A stretch of 64,000 nucleotides of DNA from Paenibacillus roseus (GCF_016424485.1 NZ_JAELUP010000117.1:62001-126000); one strand, 5' to 3'. Numbered from the stretch's first letter, positions 26,854 to 36,570 are shown. The notes: a model not told the origin generated them from the sequence alone. Made by a program: numbers and translations.

Positions 26854-28398
26854 CTATTTGGCGTATTCAACAGCTCGAGTTTCCCGGATAACCGTTACTT
26901 TGATGTGACCTGGATAATCCAGTTCGCCTTCGATTTTTTTCGTAATATCACGAGCCAATCGGAAAGCTTCCGTATCATCAATTTTCTCAGGCTGAACCAT
27001 GACGCGAACTTCGCGTCCGGCTTGAATCGCGTAGGATTTTTCCACACCTTCAAATGATTCCGAAATTTCTTCCAGCTTCTCCAGACGCTTGATATACGTC
27101 TCCAGCGTCTCTCTTCTTGCCCCAGGACGGGCAGCAGACAAGGCGTCAGCCGCGCCAACCAGCATTGCAATAACGGAGGTAGCTTCGCAGTCCCCATGGT
27201 GGGAAGCAATACTATTGATGACAACAGGATGCTCCTTATACTTCTTCGCAAGCTCCACGCCAATCTCAACATGGGAGCCTTCAACTTCATGGTCAAGAGC
27301 TTTACCGATATCATGCAGCAAACCAGCACGTCTGGCAAGCGTAATATCTTCTCCCAGCTCAGCTGCCATAAGTCCTGCCAGGTAAGCAACCTCCATGGAG
27401 TGCTTCAACACATTCTGACCATAGCTTGTACGGTACTTCAGGCGGCCCAGAATCTTGATCAGATCCGGGTGCAGTCCGTGTACGCCCACTTCAAAAGTAG
27501 CCTGCTCACCGTATTCACGGATACGCTCGTCCACTTCTCTGCGGGATTTCTCAACCATCTCTTCAATGCGCGCCGGATGAATCCGACCGTCGGCAACCAG
27601 CTTCTCCAGTGAGGTACGGGCAATTTCACGGCGGATCGGGTCGAAACCAGACAAAATGACCGCTTCCGGCGTATCGTCAATTATCAGATCGATACCGGTC
27701 AATGTTTCCAATGCTCGGATGTTGCGTCCTTCACGGCCGATAATCCGGCCTTTCATTTCCTCATTCGGCAGAGAAACGACGGAGACAGTCGTCTCTGCAA
27801 CATGGTCAGCCGCACACCGCTGAATGGCCAACGAGATAATGTCACGCGCCTTCTTGTCAGCTTCCTCTTTGGCTTGCTGCTCAATTTCCTTAATCAATTG
27901 CGCTGTTTCATGCCGCACTTCCTGCTCCACATTCGTCAGAATTAAGTGTTTGGCATCCTCCATTGTGAGGCTGGAAATACGCTCTAATTCAGAAATTTGC
28001 TGCTTGTAAATCGAGTCAATCTGATCTTGGGTTTCCTCGATTCGCTTCTCCTTGTTGGCAACTTGTTCTTCCTTGCGTTCCAGCGCTTCTATTTTCTTAT
28101 CCAGCGACTCCTCTTTCTGCAACAGTCGTCTTTCTAAACGTTGTATTTCATTACGACGCTCACGAATGTCTTTTTCAGCTTCGGACCGGAGTTTGTGGAC
28201 CTCGTCTTTTGCCTCAAGAACCGTCTCTTTCTTTTGCGCCTCCGCTTCTTTCTTCGCGTTTTCAACGATTTGGACAGCAGCTTGCTCGGCACTTGAAATC
28301 TTGGCCTCGGCAATCGACTTTCGAATAAAATAACCAATCGCAACCCCTAAGAATATCGCGCCAACAACGAGAACGATCGTGATCCAGATATCATCCAT
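26854..28398 (-). CDS. rny: Ribonuclease Y
   Basis: A 514-residue membrane-anchored endoribonuclease that starts bulk mRNA decay. Residues 4-25 form one membrane helix and about 30-190 a long coiled coil. A KH domain follows (GRIIGREGRNIRALE), then an HD domain with the metal-binding HDIGKALDHE. Start: GGAGGTGA lies 5 bp before ATG 28398; a GTG three codons upstream overlaps that ribosome site and is rejected. Ending ..VEYAK is typical. RicA in the same window is a known RNase Y partner. Confidence 0.97.
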   Translation of the reverse strand: MDDIWITIVLVVGAIFLGVAIGYFIRKSIAEAKISSAEQAAVQIVENAKKEAEAQKKETVLEAKDEVHKLRSEAEKDIRERRNEIQRLERRLLQKEESLDKKIEALERKEEQVANKEKRIEETQDQIDSIYKQQISELERISSLTMEDAKHLILTNVEQEVRHETAQLIKEIEQQAKEEADKKARDIISLAIQRCAADHVAETTVSVVSLPNEEMKGRIIGREGRNIRALETLTGIDLIIDDTPEAVILSGFDPIRREIARTSLEKLVADGRIHPARIEEMVEKSRREVDERIREYGEQATFEVGVHGLHPDLIKILGRLKYRTSYGQNVLKHSMEVAYLAGLMAAELGEDITLARRAGLLHDIGKALDHEVEGSHVEIGVELAKKYKEHPVVINSIASHHGDCEATSVIAMLVGAADALSAARPGARRETLETYIKRLEKLEEISESFEGVEKSYAIQAGREVRVMVQPEKIDDTEAFRLARDITKKIEGELDYPGHIKVTVIRETRAVEYAK

Positions 28399-28670
28399 CT
28401 TTCTCACCTCCTCGTTGCATTCACCAAGGCAAACGCTTGGGATGTTATTGGGTTTTCAAAGCCGGTTTTCAAACCGTTCATCGACATACGTAGGTATTGA
28501 CGAAATCATCCATTCAAATCAATTTTTGGAAGGAAAACTGATTTAAAATAGAAAGGAATACAAACTTATTTTATCTTTTGATAAATTCAATTGTCAAGCA
28601 TTAGCCCCGACTTGGAATCGGGTCTGACCTGATACTTCCTTCAAGAATGGTGGAATTGCAAATCTATGGA

Positions 28671-29372
28671 TCAATCCATCCATTCTTCATCATAACTATC
28701 TCCTTCATCCGGAGAAGCTATAGCGGCTGCTTTGACAGCTTCCCTGACGACGCCTGACGGGTATCCCTTGCGCATAAGGAACATAGCCAGCTTCCTCTTT
28801 CTGTCCCGCATCTCTCCCTTGAGAAAGCCCCACTTTCTGCTAGCTGCCCTTATTGCCGCAGCCAGCTCAGCTTCCTCATCCAGTTCGGATACAGCCTGTG
28901 CCGCTGCTGTCTTGGAGACACCGCGCTGCTGAAGCTCCTGCTTGATGGCCAGCCTGCCTTTGGCATGGTTGCGCAGACGCTGTCGCGCATACATGCGGGC
29001 ATATTCCCGGTCATCAATCGTCTTTTCCGCCTCCAGCCGGTCCGCAATCTGTTCAATCAGCTCTGGCTCCAACTGCTTGCGACTGAGGTAACGTTCGATT
29101 TCCTTGCGTGTCCGGGGCTTCGTGCCCAGATAGGTTATCGCCAGCGCATAGGCGCTTTGCCTCCGGTCTTCCCGCTTGATCTCTTCGAGTTCGACTCCTG
29201 TGAGCATGCGTCCCTTGATCAGGCGGTACTGAACAAGAATATCCTCGTGAACAGAAAGCAGAGGCTCCTGCCGGCTCTCTGTGCAAATCAGGAAACGTCC
29301 TTTCTGAAGGACATCCTTGGCAATGGCATCAATTTGATAGACCTCCTGCCCATTTCGTCCTCTCGGCTCCAC
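28671..29372 (-). CDS. recX: Regulatory protein RecX
   Basis: A 233-residue, all-helical three-repeat RecX protein that binds RecA filaments and limits their activity. The repeats include AYALAITYLGTKPRTRKEIERYL and VSKTAAAQAVSEL type segments. Start: GTG 29372 with AAGGGGGAG 4 bp upstream is preferred to a TTG eight codons earlier. It follows recA across a strong terminator, so it is read by read-through or from its own promoter. The C-terminus is acidic. Confidence 0.93.
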   Translation of the reverse strand: MEPRGRNGQEVYQIDAIAKDVLQKGRFLICTESRQEPLLSVHEDILVQYRLIKGRMLTGVELEEIKREDRRQSAYALAITYLGTKPRTRKEIERYLSRKQLEPELIEQIADRLEAEKTIDDREYARMYARQRLRNHAKGRLAIKQELQQRGVSKTAAAQAVSELDEEAELAAAIRAASRKWGFLKGEMRDRKRKLAMFLMRKGYPSGVVREAVKAAAIASPDEGDSYDEEWMD

Positions 29373-29452
29373 AATGCTCCCCCTTGCGATGTACAAAATT
29401 GCTTCTAAAATTGGGATGAAAACAAATATAGCTCTGAAATTCCCCTGATGAA

Positions 29453-29483
29453 GAGAAAAGCACCCGGCTAAGGTGCTTTTCTC
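29453..29483 (-). terminator. Intrinsic terminator between recA and recX
   Basis: A perfect 12-bp stem GAGAAAAGCACC/GGTGCTTTTCTC with a 7-nt loop; T-rich in the arm, pyrimidine-poor after it. It lies 50 bp past the recA stop. Confidence 0.85.
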
Positions 29484-29531
29484 CTATACAATTAAATTAT
29501 ATTATACATGGCTGTCAACAAAATTCGGAAT

Positions 29532-30593
29532 TTAGAACAATTCTTCTTCCAAATCTCCCTCATCCTCGTTTTGTCCATTGCCAAGCGATGCGGCCGCGAC
29601 CGCCTGCTCCGACAATGAGCTTGCATTGCGTACTTCACGCTCAATCACTTCAGCGACCTCCGGATGATCCTTCAAATACTGCTTCGCATTCTCGCGGCCC
29701 TGTCCAAGACGCTCGCCATTATAAGAGAACCATGCGCCGCTCTTCTGTACGATATCCATATCGGTCCCGATATCAATCAGGCTCCCCTCGCGGGAAATGC
29801 CTTCCCCGTACATGATGTCAATTTCCGCCTGCTTGAACGGAGGCGCCACTTTGTTTTTCACGACCTTGATGCGTGTGCGGTTGCCTACCATATCATTGCC
29901 CTGTTTAAGCGTCTCCACACGCCGTACATCCAGTCTGACGCTGGAATAGAACTTAAGCGCGCGCCCGCCCGGCGTCGTCTCCGGATTCCCGAACATAACG
30001 CCGACTTTCTCGCGAAGCTGGTTGATGAAGATCGCGATTGTCTTGGACTTGTTGATCGCCCCTGACAGCTTGCGGAGCGCCTGGGACATCAGACGAGCCT
30101 GCAGACCAACGTGAGAGTCTCCCATCTCGCCTTCAATTTCCGCCTTCGGAACGAGTGCGGCTACCGAGTCAATGACAATGATGTCAACCGCGCCGCTGCG
30201 TACAAGCGCCTCGGCAATCTCCAGCGCCTGCTCCCCCGTGTCCGGCTGCGATAGCAGCAACTCATCGATATTGATGCCAAGCTTTCTTGCATAAAGCGGA
30301 TCAAGCGCATGCTCTGCGTCGATGAAAGCAGCTTGTCCGCCAATACGCTGAACCTCCGCAATCGCATGAAGCGCTACGGTTGTCTTACCTGACGATTCCG
30401 GACCATATACTTCAATAATTCTTCCTCGAGGATATCCGCCGATTCCTAGTGCAATATCTAAAGCGAGCGAACCGCTTGGAACAGTCTCGACCTGCATGCC
30501 GGCGTTCTCGCCTAGTTTCATTATGGAGCCTTTACCGAATTGTTTCTCTATTTGGCGTAATGCCATCTCAAGAGCTGCGCGACGATCTGACAA
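29532..30593 (-). CDS. recA: Recombinase RecA
   Basis: A strand-exchange ATPase of about 353 residues that also triggers LexA self-cleavage. Walker A is GPESSGKTT. The N-terminus SDRRAALEMALRQIEKQFGKG matches the family exactly when translation starts at TTG 30593, with GAAGGGTG 8 bp upstream; an in-frame GTG at 30611 would add six unlikely residues. Acidic C-terminal tail (EDEGDLEEELF). Its promoter has a LexA-type box. Confidence 0.97.
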   Translation of the reverse strand: MSDRRAALEMALRQIEKQFGKGSIMKLGENAGMQVETVPSGSLALDIALGIGGYPRGRIIEVYGPESSGKTTVALHAIAEVQRIGGQAAFIDAEHALDPLYARKLGINIDELLLSQPDTGEQALEIAEALVRSGAVDIIVIDSVAALVPKAEIEGEMGDSHVGLQARLMSQALRKLSGAINKSKTIAIFINQLREKVGVMFGNPETTPGGRALKFYSSVRLDVRRVETLKQGNDMVGNRTRIKVVKNKVAPPFKQAEIDIMYGEGISREGSLIDIGTDMDIVQKSGAWFSYNGERLGQGRENAKQYLKDHPEVAEVIEREVRNASSLSEQAVAAASLGNGQNEDEGDLEEELF

Positions 30594-30624
30594 ACAACTC
30601 ACACCCTTCACGATTTATAATCTA

Positions 30625-30653
30625 ATTTTACCTTGTTTGTTCCCCTTTGCCAA
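30625..30653 (-). promoter_or_regulatory. Sigma-A promoter of recA
   Basis: Reading leftward: -35 TTGGCA (30648-30653), 17-bp spacer, -10 TAAAAT (30625-30630). The start codon is about 30 bp downstream. Confidence 0.7.
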
Positions 30654-30662
30654 GCTTTTTTT

Positions 30663-30676
30663 CGAACATACATTCG
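30663..30676. promoter_or_regulatory. LexA/DinR (SOS) box upstream of recA
   Basis: CGAACATACATTCG differs by one base from the Bacillus consensus CGAACNNNNGTTCG. It sits 10 bp upstream of the recA -35 element, as expected for SOS control. Confidence 0.8.
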
Positions 30677-30703
30677 TTTTTTTATTCCCCCTCCCATAGA
30701 ACG

Positions 30704-30739
30704 TAAAAAACCGCAGCAAAGCTTGGCTTCGCTACGGTT
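30704..30739 (-). terminator. Intrinsic terminator after the M20 peptidase gene
   Basis: AACCGTAGCGAAGC pairs with GCTTTGCTGCGGTT (two G-U pairs) and is followed by TTTTTT on the minus strand, about 50 bp past the stop. Confidence 0.8.
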
Positions 30740-30789
30740 CTTCCGGATGGTTCAATTATACCCCAGATCGGAGGGCTGGCGCAATTCAT

Positions 30790-31923
30790 TTATGCCTTCA
30801 GCTTGCCAGCCTCTGTAATAAGCTCGACAACAAGACGGGAGGTTTTAACCAAATCCTCCACCTTGATTTGTTCCTTGGTCGTATGAATATGCTCGTAGCC
30901 AACCGCCAGGTTTACCGTCGGCACCCCGAGACCGTTAAAAATATTCGCGTCGCTGCCGCCGCCGGACGGGAACAGTCGAGGCGTTCCACCGATTTGTGAA
31001 ATGGCTCTTTTGGCGACCTCTACCACCAGATCCCCGTCGGTAAAGTTAAATGCCGGATAAATAATTTCACTCTCGAACACCGCTTCTGCACCATAGTCCT
31101 TCGCAGCGCTCTCCAGCGCCTGCTTCATAGAATCGATCTGCTTATCCAGCTTCTCTTGGACGATACTCCGGGCCTCTGCGTCGAGACGGACATGGTCGCA
31201 TACGATATTCGTTGCGCCGCCGCCCTCAAAGCGGCCGATATTCGCCGTCGTCTCCTTGTCGATGCGGCCGAGGGACATGCGGGATATCGCCCTTGCCGCA
31301 ACCTGAATCGCGCTGATGCCGTCTTCCGGATTTACGCCCGCATGAGCGGATTTGCCGATGACCTGCATGGTGATTTTCGCCTGGGTTGGCGCAGCTACAG
31401 CGATATCCCCAATTTTGCCATTAGAGTCGAGCGCGTAGCCAAATGCCGCCTCAAGCCGGGCAGGGTCCATCGCTCTTGCGCCGTACAGCCCGGCTTCCTC
31501 TCCGACGGTTATGACGAATTGCACATCGCCATGCTGAAGCTTTTGCTCCTGAATGACTCTGATAGCCTCCAGCATCGCTGCAATCCCGGCCTTGTCGTCA
31601 CTGCCAAGAATCGTTGTCCCGTCGCTGCGAATATAGCCGTCCGCATCCAGCTGAGGCTTAATGCCATTGCCTGGGGTTACGGTATCCATATGGGAAGTAA
31701 AGAAAATCGGCGGCGCTCCATCTACGCCATTGGCCGGAAGCTTGATAAACAGGTTGCCTGCTCCATGGCCCGTTACTGCCGCGGTGTCGTCTTCCTCGAC
31801 CTGAAGTCCGAGCGCGCCAAATTTCTCTTTGAGCACCCGGCAAATTTCCTGTTCATGAAGTGTCTCGCTGTCCACACGGACCAGCTCCATGAATTCTTCT
31901 ACCAAACGCTTTTCTATGATCAT
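30790..31923 (-). CDS. M20-family metallopeptidase (PepT/YqjE-like)
   Basis: A 377-residue two-zinc aminopeptidase-like protein. Metal and catalytic motifs are TSHMDTVTPG, LGSDDKAGIAAM, GEEAGLYGA and the late His in EHIHTTKE. It includes the usual dimerisation insert in the middle. YqjE and PepT relatives remove N-terminal residues from short peptides in the cytoplasm. ATG after GGAGGG about 9 bp away. It faces away from the Prli42 gene, with a shared intergenic region of 79 bp. Confidence 0.93.
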   Translation of the reverse strand: MIIEKRLVEEFMELVRVDSETLHEQEICRVLKEKFGALGLQVEEDDTAAVTGHGAGNLFIKLPANGVDGAPPIFFTSHMDTVTPGNGIKPQLDADGYIRSDGTTILGSDDKAGIAAMLEAIRVIQEQKLQHGDVQFVITVGEEAGLYGARAMDPARLEAAFGYALDSNGKIGDIAVAAPTQAKITMQVIGKSAHAGVNPEDGISAIQVAARAISRMSLGRIDKETTANIGRFEGGGATNIVCDHVRLDAEARSIVQEKLDKQIDSMKQALESAAKDYGAEAVFESEIIYPAFNFTDGDLVVEVAKRAISQIGGTPRLFPSGGGSDANIFNGLGVPTVNLAVGYEHIHTTKEQIKVEDLVKTSRLVVELITEAGKLKA

Positions 31924-32002
31924 TTGACTTCCCTCCGTCCGTATAAATCGTATACAATAGTAAAATAGTTGTCCTTATTATAACCGAAAGGAGACCGCAG
32001 TA

Positions 32003-32101
32003 ATGCAAAACAACAAATGGGTGAAAATAGTGGTCTACCTGATTATTGCCTCCATGCTGCTATCTACGCTGGTCATGAGCCTGGGAATGTTGTTTTTCTA
32101 A
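32003..32101 (+). CDS. prli42: Stressosome-associated membrane microprotein Prli42
   Basis: A 32-residue protein: a short basic N-terminus (MQNNKWVKIVVY) and one membrane helix with Met/Leu-rich residues ending GMLFF. Length, charge pattern and the SMLLSTLV core fit Prli42, which in Listeria tethers the stressosome to the membrane. AAAGGAG lies 8 bp before the ATG. It is divergent from the M20 peptidase gene and ends 9 bp from the lipB stop. Identified from pattern only. Confidence 0.8.
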   Translation: MQNNKWVKIVVYLIIASMLLSTLVMSLGMLFF

Positions 32102-32110
32102 TCCCAGACT

Positions 32111-32803
32111 TCAAGCTTTCACAAGCTCCGGTAAGGCATAGCCGAAGTTGCGGCAAAAATGGGGGAGCAATTCTTTAGCGGCCCGGTCCAGCGGCATCTC
32201 CTGCCCTGTCAAATCAGCAAACGAGGTGACACCGTAGGTTTGAATGCCGCATGGAATAATACCGGCAAATCCCTCTGACGAGATGCCCGCCTTCAGGTTA
32301 AGCGCAAAACCATGGCTTGTCACAAAGCCGCGGCGCTGTCTGCACTTGTTGAATTTGACACCGATGGCGGCGATTTTCAAATCTCCGACCCAGACTCCGG
32401 TAAACTCCTGCTTTCGGCCGCCTTCAATGCCGTAACCGGACAACCAATCGATAATGACCTGCTCCAGCGTACGCAAATAGCCATGCAAATCCAATCCCAC
32501 TGCATCAAGATAGAGCAGCGGATAGCCAACCAGTTGGCCAGGGCCGTGATACGTAATATCGCCGCCCCGGTCTATCTGGTAAAGGGCAATGCCTTGCCTC
32601 TCCAGCTCTTCCTTGCTTAACAAAAGATGCTCGGGATGTTGCTGCGACCCGATCGTATAGGTCGGCGGATGCTCCAGCAGCAGCAGCCTGTCCCCGCTTT
32701 CACCTTTGTCCATACGCTTAACAATTTCCTTTTGGAGTTGCCAGGCCTCCCCGTAATCGAGGAACGGAATAAACTGTGCATCCAGCGATTTCGATTCTTC
32801 CAT
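32111..32803 (-). CDS. lipB: Octanoyltransferase LipB
   Basis: A 230-residue octanoyl-[acyl carrier protein]:protein N-octanoyltransferase, first step of lipoate attachment. Motifs: LEHPPTYTIG, DRGGDITYHGPGQLVGYP, the Lys in GDLKIAAIGVK and the catalytic Cys in GIIPCGI. It lies 27 bp after bkdB, whose product needs lipoylation, so the operon couples modifier and substrate. ATG preceded by AGGATGGGA. Confidence 0.96.
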   Translation of the reverse strand: MEESKSLDAQFIPFLDYGEAWQLQKEIVKRMDKGESGDRLLLLEHPPTYTIGSQQHPEHLLLSKEELERQGIALYQIDRGGDITYHGPGQLVGYPLLYLDAVGLDLHGYLRTLEQVIIDWLSGYGIEGGRKQEFTGVWVGDLKIAAIGVKFNKCRQRRGFVTSHGFALNLKAGISSEGFAGIIPCGIQTYGVTSFADLTGQEMPLDRAAKELLPHFCRNFGYALPELVKA

Positions 32804-32830
32804 GGCTGTCCCATCCTTTTTGCCTGAAGT

Positions 32831-34135
32831 TTAGTACAACGTGGTTTCCGAATTATAGCTTTCCAAATTATCTTTCACACGCTGCAGGAAGCGTCCACAG
32901 ATGACGCCATCCAGAATTCTGTGGTCCAGAGAAAGACAAATATTGGCCATCGAGCGTACGGCAATCATATCGTTAATCACAACAGGACGCTTCACAATCG
33001 ATTCAAAGGTTAAAATAGCTGCCTGCGGATAGTTAATAATCGGATAAGACAAAATAGACCCGAAGGAACCGGTGTTGTTAACCGTAAACGTTCCTCCTTG
33101 CATATCGTTGAGCGTCAGCTTGCCATCGCGCGTCTTGCGTGCCAAATCGTCAATCTCCCGGGCAATTCCCGCGATATTTTTCTGATCGGCATTTTTGATG
33201 ACTGGGGTCAATACGGAATCCTCGGTACCAACCGCAAGCGAAATGTTAATGTCACGCTTAACAATGATCTTGTCGACTGCCCAGACGGAGTTCATAATCG
33301 GGAAGTCCTTGATCGCATTGACGACCGCCTTCATCAAGAAAGCAAGGTAAGTCAAATTCACGCCTTCGCGCTTCACGAATTCATCCTTGAGCTTGTTGCG
33401 CAGGATAACTATGTTCGTGACGTCGACTTCGATCATCGTCCAGGCATGAGGAATTTCCGTTACGCTTTGGCGCATATTTCGCGCAATCGCATTGCGGATC
33501 GGGGTAACGTCGATAAAATATTCACCGCGGCCAGGAATCGCCTTTTCAATCTCGATTTGTGGTATTTTTGGTGTTTCAGCCAAATGCAAGCCAGTCGTCC
33601 GCACGGCAAGCTTTGGATCCATATTTACGGCCCGAGCCTGTACAGTCCCCGACTTTTTGCCGGATTCTACATAGGAAAGAATGTCCTTACGTGTAATTCT
33701 CCCGCCCAATCCGCTGCCTTGAACCTGAGCCAGGTCTATTCCATGCTCAGCGGCCAACTGCTGTACGGCCGGCGACAGTCGACTGCGCATACTGCGTTCA
33801 GTTGATTGCTCCTCGCTGCTCTCCGCAGCATTGCGGCTGCCGGACGTTTGCGTCTGATTGACAGCAGCATCCGAAACACTCTCATCGCTGTCCGCAGTTT
33901 CAATGAGGCAAATAGGGGTGCCTACATCTACCTTTTCCCCGTCTCCAGCTAAAATTTTGACCAACTTTCCCGTCACGGTGGACGGGAGCTCCGCGTTGAC
34001 TTTGTCGGTTAAAATTTCGCAGATCGGTTCGTATAATTCCACTGAATCGCCCGGCTGCTTGAGCCATTTGTCAATTGTGGCCGATACAAGTGATTCCGCA
34101 AGCTGCGGCATTATGATTTCTATTATTTTACTCAA
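32831..34135 (-). CDS. bkdB: Branched-chain 2-oxoacid dehydrogenase E2 (dihydrolipoamide acyltransferase)
   Basis: E2 core of the complex that turns branched 2-oxoacids into acyl-CoA primers for branched fatty acids. An N-terminal lipoyl domain has the modified Lys in TDKVNAEL. A peripheral-subunit binding domain follows near 120-165 (LSPAVQQLAAEHGIDL), then a catalytic domain ending with DHRILDG. I prefer the TTG at 34135 giving SKIIEIIMPQLAESL; a GTG three codons upstream overlaps the GGGGAT ribosome site. Confidence 0.93.
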   Translation of the reverse strand: MSKIIEIIMPQLAESLVSATIDKWLKQPGDSVELYEPICEILTDKVNAELPSTVTGKLVKILAGDGEKVDVGTPICLIETADSDESVSDAAVNQTQTSGSRNAAESSEEQSTERSMRSRLSPAVQQLAAEHGIDLAQVQGSGLGGRITRKDILSYVESGKKSGTVQARAVNMDPKLAVRTTGLHLAETPKIPQIEIEKAIPGRGEYFIDVTPIRNAIARNMRQSVTEIPHAWTMIEVDVTNIVILRNKLKDEFVKREGVNLTYLAFLMKAVVNAIKDFPIMNSVWAVDKIIVKRDINISLAVGTEDSVLTPVIKNADQKNIAGIAREIDDLARKTRDGKLTLNDMQGGTFTVNNTGSFGSILSYPIINYPQAAILTFESIVKRPVVINDMIAVRSMANICLSLDHRILDGVICGRFLQRVKDNLESYNSETTLY

Positions 34136-34269
34136 AAATTTCACATCCCCTAACCTTCAGCTGAAAAGATGCGCACGGCTCCGGCGGCCAAGCTTCACTA
34201 AGGAAAACGCGAAGCAGGGAAATTCAATGCTGAATTTCCGTCTGGGAGAAGGGCGCAGCCTTAGACTGT

Positions 34270-35256
34270 TTAGTACATTGCCAAATTGCGCATGGCTTCC
34301 TTTGCTTTTTCCTTGTTAAGCATGAAAAACTTCTCGCTCGGCGGGTTAATCGGCATCGCCGGCACATCCGGTCCGCAAAGCCGCATGATTGGCGCATCCA
34401 GCTCGTATAGCAACTCCTCGGCAATTATAGCCGCTACCTCCGCACCGACGCCGCCTGTTTTGTTATCCTCGTGAACGATCAAAACCTTGCCGGTCTTTGT
34501 GACAGCTGCGCGAATGGCATCCTTGTCAAGCGGCTGGAGGGTGCGCAAATCGAGCACATGAGCCTGAATACCTTCTTCCTGCTCCAGTTCTGCAGCCGCC
34601 TCCATGACATAATGCAGCGGCAGGCTGTAGCCGATTACGGTAATATCCTCGCCCTCGCGCAGCACATTTGCCTTGCCAATCGGAACGATATAATCATCAT
34701 CGGGAACTTCGCCAGTCACCAGCTTATAGCATTTTTTATGCTCGAAAAACAAAACCGGGTCGGGATCGCGGACGGCAGCCTTCAACAATCCCTTCGCATC
34801 ATAAGCCGAATATGGAGCTACAATTTTAAGCCCCGGTGTTCCGAAAAAGACCGATTCCGGACATTGCGAATGGTACAATCCACCGAAAATCCCGCCGCCG
34901 ATTGGCGCCCGGATGACTACCGGACAGCTCCAGTCATTGTTGGAGCGATAGCGGATTTTGGCTGCTTCGCTAATGATTTGATTCGTGGCCGGGAACATGA
35001 AATCCGAATATTGCATTTCAGCAATCGGCTTCATCCCATACATCGCCGCGCCGATAGCCACCCCTGCAATAGCAGACTCCGCCAGTGGCGTGTCGAGAAC
35101 ACGGTGTTGGCCGAATTGCTCCATTAAACCCTTGGTCGTCGTGAAGACGCCGCCTTTGCGTCCGACATCTTCGCCTAGTACAAAGACGTCTTCGTCACGC
35201 TGCATTTCTTCCTTCATTGCCAATCGAATGGCATCAATATATTCCATTACCGGCAT
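34270..35256 (-). CDS. bkdAB: Branched-chain 2-oxoacid dehydrogenase E1 beta subunit
   Basis: A 328-residue transketolase-fold subunit (MEYIDAIRLAMKEEMQRD start, GEDVGRKGGVF, and the C-terminal TPP-binding half with HEDNKTGGVG). Works with the alpha subunit in oxidative decarboxylation. Its ATG directly abuts the bkdAA stop. The 134 bp before bkdB contain a small inverted repeat GAAATTCA/TGAATTTC (34219-34238), possibly an mRNA-stabilising hairpin. Confidence 0.95.
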   Translation of the reverse strand: MPVMEYIDAIRLAMKEEMQRDEDVFVLGEDVGRKGGVFTTTKGLMEQFGQHRVLDTPLAESAIAGVAIGAAMYGMKPIAEMQYSDFMFPATNQIISEAAKIRYRSNNDWSCPVVIRAPIGGGIFGGLYHSQCPESVFFGTPGLKIVAPYSAYDAKGLLKAAVRDPDPVLFFEHKKCYKLVTGEVPDDDYIVPIGKANVLREGEDITVIGYSLPLHYVMEAAAELEQEEGIQAHVLDLRTLQPLDKDAIRAAVTKTGKVLIVHEDNKTGGVGAEVAAIIAEELLYELDAPIMRLCGPDVPAMPINPPSEKFFMLNKEKAKEAMRNLAMY

Positions 35257-36288
35257 TTACTTTCCCTCCTGGCCTTCAGAGTCGGCATATACATAGAGCA
35301 AAGTGTCCTCAGGAGCAGGAAACGGGGCCTTATCGCCGTAGGAGGTGGCATCATCAAGCTGCTCCCGAAGCTGCTTTAATAATGCCTGATTTTTCTCTTC
35401 GTCCCACAGACCGCAATCGATCAAATAATTCTGGAAGAACAAAATACCGTCTTTGTTGCGGTGCTCATCCACTTCCTCTTTCGTCCGATAGGCCAAATCA
35501 TTATCCGAAGTAGAATGTGGCGATATCCGGTACGTCAGCGCATCGATCAAGGTTGGACCCTCACCGCGAACGGCGCGCTCGCGCGCTTCTTTGACAACAC
35601 GGTATACTTCCAGCACATCGTTACCATCTACTTCGATGCCAGGGAAGCCGTATCCCAGCGCGCGATCGCTGATTTTGCCCGCGCTTTGCTGATGGAACGG
35701 GGTGGAGATCGCATAACGATTATTTTCGCACATGAAAATAACCGGGAGCTTATGTACCCCAGCAAAGTTACAGCCTTCATGGAAATCTCCCTGGTTGCTC
35801 GAACCATCGCCAAACGTAACAAAGGATACAAACGGTTTATTTTTCATCTTCGCCGCAAGCGCCAGCCCCACTGCATGTGGAACCTGAGTCGTAACCGGAC
35901 TGGAACCTGTAACGATACGCAGCTTCTTGCTTCCAAAGTGCCCCGGCATTTGGCGTCCCCCGCTATTAGGGTCCTCCGCCTTCGCAAATACAGAGAGCAT
36001 CAGCTCACGCAGCGTCATGCCAACGGAAAGTACGAATCCGTAATCGCGGTAATAAGGTAAGAAATAATCCTGTTCCCGGTCAAGCGCAAACGCAGCGGCT
36101 ACCTGCGTCGCTTCCTGTCCAATCCCGGAAACATGGAAATTGATTTTGCCTGCACGTTGCAGCAGCATGCACCGTTCATCGAATACGCGGGCCATCTGCA
36201 TCATGGTATACATTTCTATTACTTGCGAATCGCTTAATCCAAGCTCATGATGTTTAAAGGTCTGACCTACTGATCCGGAATATGTCAT
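35257..36288 (-). CDS. bkdAA: Branched-chain 2-oxoacid dehydrogenase E1 alpha subunit
   Basis: A 343-residue TPP-binding subunit with the motif GDGSSNQGDFHEG...NN and the phosphorylation-loop-like YRISPHSTSDN. Start: AGGAGG lies 6 bp before ATG 36288 (MTYSGSVGQ); the open frame up to 36363 is not supported. It is separated from lpdA by about 515 bp filled largely by repeats, so it probably has its own promoter rather than reading through from lpdA. Confidence 0.95.
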   Translation of the reverse strand: MTYSGSVGQTFKHHELGLSDSQVIEMYTMMQMARVFDERCMLLQRAGKINFHVSGIGQEATQVAAAFALDREQDYFLPYYRDYGFVLSVGMTLRELMLSVFAKAEDPNSGGRQMPGHFGSKKLRIVTGSSPVTTQVPHAVGLALAAKMKNKPFVSFVTFGDGSSNQGDFHEGCNFAGVHKLPVIFMCENNRYAISTPFHQQSAGKISDRALGYGFPGIEVDGNDVLEVYRVVKEARERAVRGEGPTLIDALTYRISPHSTSDNDLAYRTKEEVDEHRNKDGILFFQNYLIDCGLWDEEKNQALLKQLREQLDDATSYGDKAPFPAPEDTLLYVYADSEGQEGK

Positions 36289-36501
36289 GGAGCAACCTCC
36301 TATCCGTAGTAAGAGACGAAAGCATGACCGTCTCTGATTCGTCCTGTACGCCAAGTTTATCACCTGGTACTAAGACTTGGTTGTATCAATTATAACGCGT
36401 TTGCCGGAAAAAAGAAACATAGCCTGTTGCCGCCTTTATAGACTTAAGCACGGCATGGAGAGGACTATATTGTTGAACGATCCCATTTGTCCAGCAGATC
36501 T

Positions 36502-36570
36502 AAGCGTAAACGGCTTTGCCGCCTTTGACGAGCAAAAACTTCGTTTCTCGGTGAAATATAACCAAATTTA
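36502..36570. repeat. Dispersed intergenic repeat, family 1, copy B (main part)
   Basis: Matches 19989-20057 with a handful of substitutions and one or two single-base indels. Its AT-rich tail, adjacent in copy A, is found here about 215 bp further on (36785-36811), with family-2 repeat sequence in between. Confidence 0.8.

Noticed and set aside
28408..28670. Possible small gene between rny and recX
   Set aside because: No frame with a ribosome site and plausible composition was found.
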